43,844 nucleotides of DNA, taken from positions 1 through 43,844 of the IMG/VR virus record IMGVR_UViG_3300020005_000013; one strand, 5' to 3'. A program made the position numbers and the translations under genes. The stretch's first letter is position 1, and each line of letters begins with the position of its first letter. A model generated the notes under the pieces. That model was not told the DNA's origin and did no database searches. It was given only the letters and a program-made list of their open reading frames with translations. The stretch comes from a virus. Below, piece by piece: positions 5,822 through 12,243 of the stretch.

Positions 5822-6870
5822 TCCTCCGACGGCTCCAGGCTGTCTTGGTAGTCGATCACCTTGCCGGCCTCGTCGACGTTCAACTGGTTGTGCGTCAGGA
5901 TGTCCCGCCCGATCACCGCCGACGACGTGCGGAGCTGCTCGTAACGGTCGTAGCCCATGCGCTCATACACCGCCTTGATCAAGCCGACCTGGCCGCGTGA
6001 CGCCGGCCGGACCTCATCGCCCGCACCCTCAGTACCACCCTCTATTTCGTCGCGACGAAATTCCTCCAGGTCAGGCTCGGGGTCAGGCACCGTCCCCTCG
6101 TGCTCGGCGAGCAACACTTCCTCTTCGACCATCGCCCGGAACACGTCACGCAGACGTGGCAGCTCGGTGTCGAGCACGGGGTCGTCGAGCTGGTGATCGG
6201 GGAACGCACGCGCCATCACCGCCGACGGGTCGAGACCGTGCTGCTCGCAGGCCTCGACGAACTTAGACATCGCCTCAGCGCCGAGCGCCACCGGTTCGGC
6301 CGGCCCGTGGTCGATCGGTCCGATGTCGATGACCTCGCCGTTCTCGTCGATGTCGGCGCCCAGCTCCTCGACCGACATCAGCCCGAGCGTCACGTCGGAG
6401 AAGTGGACGCGGCACAGGATCCCGATCGCCCGCCACCAGCACATCATCTGCGGGTAGTTCTTCCAGGTCTGCTTGTTCGCCAGCCCAGCGCGGCGAGCAT
6501 CCTCGACCGTGAACGTGATCGACATCTCGGTCCCGTCATCGGCGCGCTTGCCGAGCACCGTCGCACCCTCCGCCGTCATCGTGCCGGTCACCGAGTGCCC
6601 GGCACGCCGCACCAACCCGAGCTGCGCCTCCGGGCGCAGACCCCACGTCCCCTCGATCACGTGCCCATTGCGCATCGACGTGATCACGTCCCAGCCATGC
6701 GTCCGACCGGACAACGCGGCGACGACGATGTTCGCCGGCTTGCGGCGGTAGTCGCGCGGCACGATGTCTGACTGCGCGAGGTACTCGGCCTGGTTGGTCA
6801 TCAGCAGCCACTCGTTCGGCGGCACCACCGACGACGGCGCACGATGCGGCGCAACCACCAGATCGGTCAT
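5818..6870 (-). CDS. recT: RecT-family single-strand annealing protein
   Basis: The N-terminal two thirds carry the RecT-family signature. One stretch reads YLAQSDIVPRDYRRKP and VVAALSGRTHGWDVI. A later stretch reads ANKQTWKNYPQMMCWWRAIG, then HFSDVTLGLMSVEE. The protein would bind and anneal single strands produced by the YqaJ-type exonuclease at 8743-9648, forming a Red-like recombination system. The C-terminal about 100 residues are acidic, then more basic. It starts in an ATGA overlap with the holin-like gene. The two halves of the recombination pair are separated by the lysis genes. Confidence 0.88.
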   Translation of the reverse strand: MTDLVVAPHRAPSSVVPPNEWLLMTNQAEYLAQSDIVPRDYRRKPANIVVAALSGRTHGWDVITSMRNGHVIEGTWGLRPEAQLGLVRRAGHSVTGTMTAEGATVLGKRADDGTEMSITFTVEDARRAGLANKQTWKNYPQMMCWWRAIGILCRVHFSDVTLGLMSVEELGADIDENGEVIDIGPIDHGPAEPVALGAEAMSKFVEACEQHGLDPSAVMARAFPDHQLDDPVLDTELPRLRDVFRAMVEEEVLLAEHEGTVPDPEPDLEEFRRDEIEGGTEGAGDEVRPASRGQVGLIKAVYERMGYDRYEQLRTSSAVIGRDILTHNQLNVDEAGKVIDYQDSLEPSEE

Positions 6871-7145
6871 TGCGGCGGAGCCTCCTGCTCCTGCTGCGCC
6901 ATGCGCTGGCTGCGCTCACCGGCGCGGTAGCCGAGATAGCCGCCGAGCACGCCGATAATCCCGCCGAACACGGAGACGAGGATCTGCGTGGCGTTCTCAC
7001 TCAACCCGGGGTCCTCCCCCAGGATCGCGTCGTAGAGCACCGCGAACGTGATCGTGTTCACCGCGGTGACCAACCCGAACGCGAGAACGAGCGCGACCCA
7101 GTCCTTGCCATGGGCTTCTACCGGTTGACCCAGCGGGCGGGGCAT
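6867..7145 (-). CDS. Holin-like membrane protein (92 aa)
   Basis: Two hydrophobic segments are visible, about residues 16-42 (VALVLAFGLVTAVNTITFAV) and 55-76 (ILVSVFGGIIGVLGGYLGY). They are followed by a charged Gln/Glu-rich tail with Arg. Size, two-helix topology and position just downstream of an amidase endolysin match phage holins, which form membrane lesions to release the endolysin. Holins have little sequence conservation, so the call rests on context. Confidence 0.65.
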   Translation of the reverse strand: MPRPLGQPVEAHGKDWVALVLAFGLVTAVNTITFAVLYDAILGEDPGLSENATQILVSVFGGIIGVLGGYLGYRAGERSQRMAQQEQEAPPQ

Positions 7146-7147
7146 CG

Positions 7148-7282
7148 CTACGAGCCTCCATCAGGTGGCGGCTCCGGCTTCGGCGGCAGCCGCGCGTCGA
7201 GACGGCGTTCCCACACCATGTACACGACGCCGCCAATGATGAAGAACAGGATGGCGGCGATGATGATGACAGCGATCCACAT
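7148..7282 (-). CDS. Tiny membrane protein of the lysis cassette (44 aa)
   Basis: Starts ATG at 7282. The first about 24 residues are strongly hydrophobic (MWIAVIIIAAILFFIIGGVV), then WERR and a Pro-rich cytoplasmic tail. It lies between endolysin and the two-helix holin-like gene, so it may be a second holin, an antiholin or another lysis regulator. The call is from membrane topology and location only. Confidence 0.6.
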   Translation of the reverse strand: MWIAVIIIAAILFFIIGGVVYMVWERRLDARLPPKPEPPPDGGS

Positions 7283-7314
7283 CAGCGCTCAGCGCTCGCT
7301 CGGCGCTTCGACGA

Positions 7315-8169
7315 TCACGACGCGTGCTCCAGCCGCTCTAGGCGGGTGATGATGTCGTTCAGCTTCGAGTCGATCGGCCCGCTGATGTATGACCAGTTCC
7401 ATGCCGCGGCCCATGGCAGGTTGAGGTTCGCCCCGCCGGGGTCGGTGAACTGGCCGGGCGCGCCGATCCGTTGCGTGCAGTACTGCCACAGCTCGGCGAG
7501 CTGGCGGGCCTGGTCGTCAGTCATGTCTGGCACCTCCGGGGTGTCGGTCGTCGTCGCGCGGCGTAGGCATTCGGCGCGCATGTCGTCGAGATTCCACGTG
7601 CCCGAGCTGTTGCACGAGCGCGGCTTCCACGGCCCCTGCACGGCGTCGGCGGTGGCTGGGTCGACCTTGCGGCTGGTGTAGTGGGCGTGCCCGACGATGT
7701 CGGCGGCGAGGTTGCCGAGGTAGGTGTTGATCGCGTTGGACCAGGCGAAGTAGGCGTCGATCAGCTTGGTCGACCACGGCTCGCCGACGCCGTTGTTGTT
7801 GACCTCGGTATTGACGAGCGTGGTGTTTCCGCCGTCAGTCGGACAGGTACCGCGGCTGAACTTCGTCGGGCCGCCCTTTCCCGAGCAGTTCGAGGCACCA
7901 CCGGCGATCGGCCAGGCGTCGCCGTTGCGGCCGAGCGTGAGGTTGCCGACCGGGTTGTCCGGGTTGCCGCGCACTTGGTAGTTGACACAGGCCTCGTCGG
8001 ACATGCTCGTCGAGCTGGCGGCGTGATGCCACATGTGTCCCAACGGGACTGCCGAGAATCCGCCGCTGGAGCGGGCGCGCCGTTCCCACCCGGCGTTAGT
8101 GGAGGTGACCTTGACGACGAGCCCGGCGTCGCTGGCGATGTCGGCGAGCGGGAGATAGATGCTGCCCAT
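7315..8169 (-). CDS. Endolysin, N-acetylmuramoyl-L-alanine amidase
   Basis: The amidase (PGRP-like, Amidase_2 type) domain spans about residues 10-200. Candidate zinc ligands and active-site residues are GHMWHHAAS near residue 45, then VGHAHYTSRKVDPA near 185 (His, Lys, Asp). It cleaves the bond between N-acetylmuramic acid and the peptide stem of peptidoglycan. There is no signal peptide, so export needs the nearby holin. The last about 65 residues are a Trp/Gln-rich segment and a short coiled coil, with no recognisable cell-wall binding repeat. Start at 8169 overlaps the upstream stop (TGATG). Confidence 0.88.
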   Translation of the reverse strand: MGSIYLPLADIASDAGLVVKVTSTNAGWERRARSSGGFSAVPLGHMWHHAASSTSMSDEACVNYQVRGNPDNPVGNLTLGRNGDAWPIAGGASNCSGKGGPTKFSRGTCPTDGGNTTLVNTEVNNNGVGEPWSTKLIDAYFAWSNAINTYLGNLAADIVGHAHYTSRKVDPATADAVQGPWKPRSCNSSGTWNLDDMRAECLRRATTTDTPEVPDMTDDQARQLAELWQYCTQRIGAPGQFTDPGGANLNLPWAAAWNWSYISGPIDSKLNDIITRLERLEHAS

Positions 8170-8564
8170 CAGACGGCGTCCAGTGCGCCTTGGCGGCGCA
8201 GCCAGTCCAAGATGATCTGCATCAGGTCGACGCCGATCTGGCGGTCGTCGGGCTCCAGCTCGTCCCAGGCCGGCAGTGGCGAGGTGGCGACGTAGCGGCG
8301 GGCGTCGTGCAGTGTGCGGGCCAGCTCGGTGGCGTCCTCCGGCTCGCGCTCGATGATGTAGCGGACGATGACGCCACCGATGCCGCGGGCCATCTCCTGT
8401 GCTCCGGTGTCGAGCTGGTCCCACGTCGGGAGGCCGCGGTCGCCGACGAGCTGGTCGAGGGCGAGGCGTAGCTCGTGGAGCTTGTAGGTGGCCTGTTCCT
8501 CGTCGGGTGGTTCGATGCCCCAGGCGTCGGCAGGATCCCAATCGCCGAAGGTGACGTCACTCAT
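8169..8564 (-). CDS. Acidic protein with internal duplication (131 aa)
   Basis: ATG at 8564 overlaps the upstream stop. Residues about 29-73 and 81-125 look like two copies of one about 45-residue unit. The first contains LPTWDQLDTGAQ and the second LPAWDELEPDDRQ, each followed by an amphipathic helix ending in Ile/Leu-rich sequence and Arg. No family recognised. It lies between a Cys-rich small protein and the endolysin, in the recombination/lysis operon. Confidence 0.75.
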   Translation of the reverse strand: MSDVTFGDWDPADAWGIEPPDEEQATYKLHELRLALDQLVGDRGLPTWDQLDTGAQEMARGIGGVIVRYIIEREPEDATELARTLHDARRYVATSPLPAWDELEPDDRQIGVDLMQIILDWLRRQGALDAV

Positions 8565-8746
8565 CCGAACCCTCCCGGGTAGTTCATCCGCCGGCCGCAC
8601 TGATGCTGGGACAGGTTGTAGGTCCAGCGCCGGCAGTCCGTGCACAGGTACATCAGGCGCCCGACGCGGTGCTTGGGCTGGATCGCCCGGCGCACCTTCT
8701 CCAATCGCCGCCGCCGCACGGTCGCCGCCGCCCCGGCCGTCCTCAT
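8561..8746 (-). CDS. Small basic Cys-rich protein (61 aa)
   Basis: Starts in an ATGA overlap with the exonuclease stop. The first 25 residues are Arg-rich. Then YLCTDCRRWTYNLSQHQCGR provides C-x2-C and H-x-x-C, a likely zinc finger. A basic N-terminus plus zinc knuckle suggests nucleic acid binding, but the function is unknown. Confidence 0.75.
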   Translation of the reverse strand: MRTAGAAATVRRRRLEKVRRAIQPKHRVGRLMYLCTDCRRWTYNLSQHQCGRRMNYPGGFG

Positions 8747-9648
8747 GCCGGCTCCCCGAGCTTGACCAGCATCCGTCGGGTACCCGGGCGCTCACGCGAG
8801 TAGCGCTCGACGAGGTCGGGATGATCGGCGCGCAGCATGTCGACGTCGAGCTGCGTCGACGGGCGCGTCACCTTCCAGGTGACGACCTCGATCCCGTTCC
8901 AGGTGCCGACCTCGTGGCCGAGCAGCAGCTTGGCGATGGCGTCCTTGGTCAGGTCCTCCTCTTTGGCCGCGTCCTTGCGGATCTGGCGCAGGGTGTGCAG
9001 CTCGCGCACCAGGTTCAGCGCCTCGTCGTCCAGCTCGGCGACGCCTTCGGGTTCGGGGTGCAGCTTGGCGATGTTGTCGTAGGACAGCTCGATCCAGTCC
9101 GGCACGATGCCCAGCTCGATCGCCGCCATGAACCGCTCCGCCCGGCTGAGGATCTCGGCCTGCAGCTCGGGGTAGGCGTTGACGCGGTACTCGTTGAGCG
9201 CCATCGACGGGTCGAACCAGATCAGCCAGCACATGTCGGCGCCGGTGCAGGCCATGATCGACTGGCACTGGTCCAGCCAGTAGGGCTCGGGCCGGGGGGC
9301 GTAGTTGCTCGTCGTCTTGATCTCGATCGGGCAGTCGTCGTCGAGCGCCCAGCGATCAGGCGTGGCCATCATCGGCCCGTTGACGTACAGCTCGTCGACG
9401 GTCTCAACGGCACAGGCGTGCTCGATCCCCCACCACTGGGCGATGGCGTCTTCGAGCATCACGCCGCGGCGCATCGCCGACGTCTGGGACTGCTCGACGC
9501 CCGTCAGCTTGATCGTGGCGTAGTCGCCAGGCGACATGTAGGGATGGCGGTCGAACAGGATCGACGTCGCCGAGGCGTTGAAGTAGGGCCGGCGGGCGGC
9601 CAGCCACTCGTCACGGTCGACGGGCTTGGGGATCGTCGAATGGATCAT
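8743..9648 (-). CDS. YqaJ-like viral recombinase exonuclease
   Basis: The PD-(D/E)XK nuclease pattern is clear. It shows RRGVMLEDAIAQWW (Glu), then TPDRWALDDDCPIEIKTT (Asp and Glu-x-Lys), then YWLDQCQSIMACTG (the Gln typical of YqaJ/lambda-exonuclease-like enzymes). These nucleases resect double-strand ends 5' to 3', leaving a strand for RecT. The C-terminal about 100 residues look helical. Stop and start overlap neighbours by ATGA. recT lies about 1.9 kb downstream, beyond the lysis genes. Confidence 0.88.
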   Translation of the reverse strand: MIHSTIPKPVDRDEWLAARRPYFNASATSILFDRHPYMSPGDYATIKLTGVEQSQTSAMRRGVMLEDAIAQWWGIEHACAVETVDELYVNGPMMATPDRWALDDDCPIEIKTTSNYAPRPEPYWLDQCQSIMACTGADMCWLIWFDPSMALNEYRVNAYPELQAEILSRAERFMAAIELGIVPDWIELSYDNIAKLHPEPEGVAELDDEALNLVRELHTLRQIRKDAAKEEDLTKDAIAKLLLGHEVGTWNGIEVVTWKVTRPSTQLDVDMLRADHPDLVERYSRERPGTRRMLVKLGEPA

Positions 9649-10682
9649 GTCCGCTCCTTGACCAACAGGTAGACGTGCTCCACGCCTTCGCGGCTCGCCG
9701 CGTTATCCCCCGCACCCCCGAGCCCACGGGTGGCGATGGCGTTGTCGTCGCAGAACATCAGCCCGAGCGACAACAGTGTCCGCACATGCCAGCCCGACAC
9801 GCGTACTCGGTCACCGTCGCGCACGTGGTCCTTGACGTTGAGCACGAACAGCCCGCCAACGTCAAGCAGCTTCACGACGCGCCGGTACACGTCGACGTGC
9901 AATGCCCGGTACTCGTCGCCCCACGCCATGCCACCCGCGTTCCCTTCAGTCAGTGGGTGCCCGAGCCGATGACGGTAGGTCGCCCGGTCTGACTCGTCGC
10001 GGGCTTCGTGATGGTCGGCCATCCGGTTGCCGTAGGTCGGCGAGGTCACCACGGCGTCGAACGTGCCGACCATCTGACGCGTCAGCGCGCGCGAGTCGGC
10101 ACACACGTTGCGCGGATGTAGCGCCGCCCATTCGGGCTCGATCTCAACACCGAATGAGTCGGCTCCCAGCTTGTCGGCAATGGCGTGCACCAGACCAGTC
10201 CCCGCGAAGGGGTCCAGGATGCGCCGCGGTGGATGAGGCTCCAGCAGCTCGACGACGGCAGCGACAACCGCCCCGGAGAACCGAGCCGGGTGTTCGCTCG
10301 ACTGGGGACGACGCAGACGCACGACCTCGGCGACTTCGGCGCCGGTCGGCTCGTCACCGTAAGTCTCGACGGCCTCGGCCCATGCGTCCGCGCGCTCCTC
10401 GATCGGCAGCGCCGACAAGGGACGCACCTGTCGCTCGGTCGGCGTGGTGCCCATGGGCACCACGGGAAGGGCATCGAGTGTCTCGGCCGCAGCGATCTGG
10501 CGGTTGACGTAGTGGCGCCCGTAGCTCCACCGCTCCCGGCAGTACTCCTCAAACGTCTCGTGCGTCGTCAGGTAGAGCCGCTCGTCACGGATGGCTCGCA
10601 GGTGCCAGCCCAGCTCGGCCAGTGACCGCTCGATCGCGGCCTCGTGCTCCCGCAGCCGGTTGACCGCGACGACGTCAGTCAT
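9645..10682 (-). CDS. DNA methyltransferase with N-terminal ParB/KorB-like region
   Basis: ATG at 10682 overlaps the upstream stop; the longer frame to 10790 is not preferred. The C-terminal two thirds hold a Rossmann methyltransferase: ILDPFAGTG (SAM-binding motif I) and VVTSPTYGNRM (the S/D-P-P-Y-like catalytic motif of N6-adenine/N4-cytosine enzymes, here SPTY). The N-terminal about 120 residues (TTHETFEEYCRERW, RQIAAAETLDALP, TERQVRPLSALP) resemble DNA-binding helical regions next to ParB-type domains. It may protect phage DNA or mark regulatory sites. No restriction partner is nearby. Confidence 0.82.
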   Translation of the reverse strand: MTDVVAVNRLREHEAAIERSLAELGWHLRAIRDERLYLTTHETFEEYCRERWSYGRHYVNRQIAAAETLDALPVVPMGTTPTERQVRPLSALPIEERADAWAEAVETYGDEPTGAEVAEVVRLRRPQSSEHPARFSGAVVAAVVELLEPHPPRRILDPFAGTGLVHAIADKLGADSFGVEIEPEWAALHPRNVCADSRALTRQMVGTFDAVVTSPTYGNRMADHHEARDESDRATYRHRLGHPLTEGNAGGMAWGDEYRALHVDVYRRVVKLLDVGGLFVLNVKDHVRDGDRVRVSGWHVRTLLSLGLMFCDDNAIATRGLGGAGDNAASREGVEHVYLLVKERT

Positions 10683-10861
10683 CGACGCGACCGTCTGGCC
10701 AGCTCGTGCATCGCGGCCGATACCGCGACCGGCACCCGCTTCTGCTCGGGTGTCGTCAGAAAGTCCAGCTCGGCGAGCACGTAGGCCCACAGCTCACCGT
10801 CGGGCATCTCTGTGATGCGCTCGACGGGCGGATGCTCACGGACGACGTGAACTGCGGTCAT
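10679..10861 (-). CDS. Small hypothetical protein (60 aa)
   Basis: ATG at 10861 has a good ribosome site (AGGAGG). Its stop overlaps the methyltransferase start by ATGA, suggesting coupled expression. The product is helical, with an acidic middle and a basic Arg-rich C-terminus. No family recognised. Confidence 0.7.
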   Translation of the reverse strand: MTAVHVVREHPPVERITEMPDGELWAYVLAELDFLTTPEQKRVPVAVSAAMHELARRSRR

Positions 10862-10877
10862 GCTGTCCTCCTACTGG

Positions 10878-11375
10878 TCACGTCCACGGCGCCATGCCCA
10901 TCCGGTCGTAGGCCGCGGCGGCGCAGGCGATGTTCTTCTCGGCGTTCGTGACGCTGGCCAACGTGACGCCGCACCAGCCATGCCAGACGGCGCCGAGACT
11001 GCCGCGCAGGTTGATGCCGAGCAGCCCGCCGCCGGCGTCGTCGCGGTCGACGACGTACGACCTGTGATCGCAGCCCGACTCACGCCACGCGATCCGAGTG
11101 AACGCGGCGACCGGCAACCCGTAGCGCTCGAAGAGCGGGGCGTAACTGGCGCAGTTCCCCGGTGTCGGCAGAGCGGTCAGCCACTCCTCGAACTGCGGGC
11201 CGTCGGTGTCGGTCTCGGCGAGCGCGGCCTCACCCTCGGGCGTATCAAGATACGCGACGGCGCCCTCTGGATCGTCGTGATGCCAGGCCAACCAGGCCCG
11301 GGTCTGGGCCGGCGTGCAACCGAGCACGAGCAGGATGACAGGGGTGCTAGCCCAGCGCAGAATGCGACGCAGCAT
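10878..11375 (-). CDS. Lysozyme/transglycosylase-like lipoprotein (165 aa)
   Basis: The N-terminus looks like a lipoprotein signal: Arg-rich start, hydrophobic stretch TPVILLVLGC, with Cys as the likely lipidated residue. The mature part has IAWRESGCDHRSYVVDRDDA and GGLLGINLRG, the pattern of a lytic transglycosylase/lysozyme-like fold with catalytic Glu in WRES. It lies in the early operon far from the endolysin, so its role may be cell-wall remodelling or superinfection control rather than lysis. The ATG at 11375 overlaps the upstream gene by 29 bases. Confidence 0.7.
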   Translation of the reverse strand: MLRRILRWASTPVILLVLGCTPAQTRAWLAWHHDDPEGAVAYLDTPEGEAALAETDTDGPQFEEWLTALPTPGNCASYAPLFERYGLPVAAFTRIAWRESGCDHRSYVVDRDDAGGGLLGINLRGSLGAVWHGWCGVTLASVTNAEKNIACAAAAYDRMGMAPWT

Positions 11376-11571
11376 CGGTCCGTCCTTGGGTCAGGGCGTG
11401 CGGCGTGTCAGCGCGAACCAACTGGTCGAGCGGAACGACGACGACATCGCCGGAAGGAAGCAGCACCTTGGCCCGCGGCCGGTACGGGTCGACGAAGAGC
11501 AGCGTCCCTTTCCAGCCGCGGTGAGTCAGGATCACCTGCTCGCGGCGCTGCGCATCCGTCGGCGTGAGCAC
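11347..11571 (-). CDS. Small SH3-like protein (74 aa)
   Basis: GTG start one base after the upstream stop. The core GWKGTLLFVDPYRPRAKVLL and VVVVPLDQL alternates strands and turns in the manner of a small SH3-like barrel. Both ends are polar. No specific family recognised. It is the second gene of the - strand early operon. Confidence 0.65.
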   Translation of the reverse strand: MLTPTDAQRREQVILTHRGWKGTLLFVDPYRPRAKVLLPSGDVVVVPLDQLVRADTPHALTQGRTDAASHSALG

Positions 11572-11572
11572 G

Positions 11573-11770
11573 TCAGGACGCCTCCCGGACCTCGTGAACG
11601 GGCAGTGCGTCGAGATCGCGCTGGTCGAACAACCACTGGCCGGCGATGTTCTTGCGGGCCGGCACCTTGCCAGTCCGCGCCCACCGCTTGACCGTTTCGT
11701 GGTGCACGCAGAGCTGCCGCGAGGCTTCCCGTGCGGTCACGGTGTACGTCCGTTCGGCCTCTTTGAGCAC
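11573..11770 (-). CDS. Excisionase-like HTH protein (65 aa)
   Basis: The sequence TAREASRQLCVHHETVKRWA, a wing, then WLFDQRDLDALP is the MerR/HTH_17-like fold shared by phage excisionases and small DNA-binding regulators. The GTG at 11770 is chosen because it lies seven bases after the -10 box of a good promoter (TTGCAC, 17 bases, TAGGTT), so the message is probably leaderless. As first gene of the - strand operon, opposite the repressor, it could direct excision, regulate promoters, or both (Cro/Xis-like). Confidence 0.8.
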   Translation of the reverse strand: MLKEAERTYTVTAREASRQLCVHHETVKRWARTGKVPARKNIAGQWLFDQRDLDALPVHEVREAS

Positions 11771-11806
11771 CCGGCCGAACCTAGTGCCCTACGCAGCAGG
11801 GTGCAA
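11768..11806 (-). promoter_or_regulatory. Leaderless promoter of the - strand early operon
   Basis: -35 TTGCAC (11806-11801), spacer 17, -10 TAGGTT (11783-11778), then seven bases and the GTG start. The spacer contains one GTGCCCTA (11784-11791, read on +), so a protein bound there would block RNA polymerase. This is the best promoter match in the window. Confidence 0.7.
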
Positions 11807-11843
11807 CGTGTCGTTGTGGAAGGTTGCGGATTGTTGTGCCCTA
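11784..11843. promoter_or_regulatory. Operator candidates GTGCCCTA (two copies)
   Basis: GTGCCCTA occurs at 11784-11791 and 11836-11843. One copy sits in the spacer of the excisionase promoter; the other sits exactly at the -35 position of the repressor promoter. The octamer also occurs at 43451-43458 and, on the opposite strand, at 13641-13648. A repressor binding here would control both operons and its own gene. Confidence 0.55.
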
Positions 11844-11874
11844 CCCACGACAACCCGCTACAGTCCGCTACATG
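11836..11874 (+). promoter_or_regulatory. Leaderless promoter of the repressor-like gene
   Basis: -10 TACAGT at 11859-11864 is followed by seven bases and the ATG at 11872, the same geometry as the divergent promoter. The -35 position is occupied by GTGCCC, a poor match, which suggests activation or autoregulation through the operator. Ten-base-phased CGACA, CTACA and CTACA units run from 11848 to 11877. Confidence 0.6.
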
Positions 11875-12243
11875 ACAGCACCCAACCTGACGTTGCCTAC
11901 TGACGAAAGTGTCCTGGACGAAAGAGTGCGGGACAACATTCGCATGCTGAAGGCACTGCGCAAGATCTCCGACGCCACCATCGCCGAGCGAGCTAAGTAC
12001 ACCAGTCGCCAGCAAGTCGCTGACCGCATCGGTGGGCGTACTGGACTCAGTCTCAGCGACGTCGTCAGGATCAGCGCGGCGCTTGGCGTTGACTTCGACG
12101 CCCTCCTCGACCCGTCGACTGAACTGATGCAGCACGTCTCCGACCAGAAGGCAATCGCGGAGGCGGGAGTCGTCGTCGTAGGGGAGAAGCCGAAGCCCGC
12201 ACCGCGTAAGCGTCCTACCAAGCGCACAGCGAGCAAGTCGTGA
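11872..12243 (+). CDS. Repressor-like HTH protein (123 aa)
   Basis: ATG at 11872 is chosen over 11824 because it lies seven bases after a TACAGT box. Residues about 20-80 resemble a Cro/CI-type HTH: an N-terminal helix (RDNIRMLKALRKIS), a recognition-helix region (TSRQQVADRIGG) and a closing segment (DVVRISAALGVDFDALL). The C-terminus is basic and Pro/Lys-rich with no protease or dimerisation domain visible. It is co-transcribed with the integrase through a GTGA overlap and diverges from the excisionase-like gene, the classic immunity position. Confidence 0.8.
   Translation: MTAPNLTLPTDESVLDERVRDNIRMLKALRKISDATIAERAKYTSRQQVADRIGGRTGLSLSDVVRISAALGVDFDALLDPSTELMQHVSDQKAIAEAGVVVVGEKPKPAPRKRPTKRTASKS

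Noticed and set aside
5345-5978. + strand frames opposite ruvC and recT
   Set aside because: Antisense of genes with recognised catalytic motifs.
7289-7318. A 9-codon frame after the endolysin stop (GTG start)
   Set aside because: Coupled as GTGA but too short to support as a gene.
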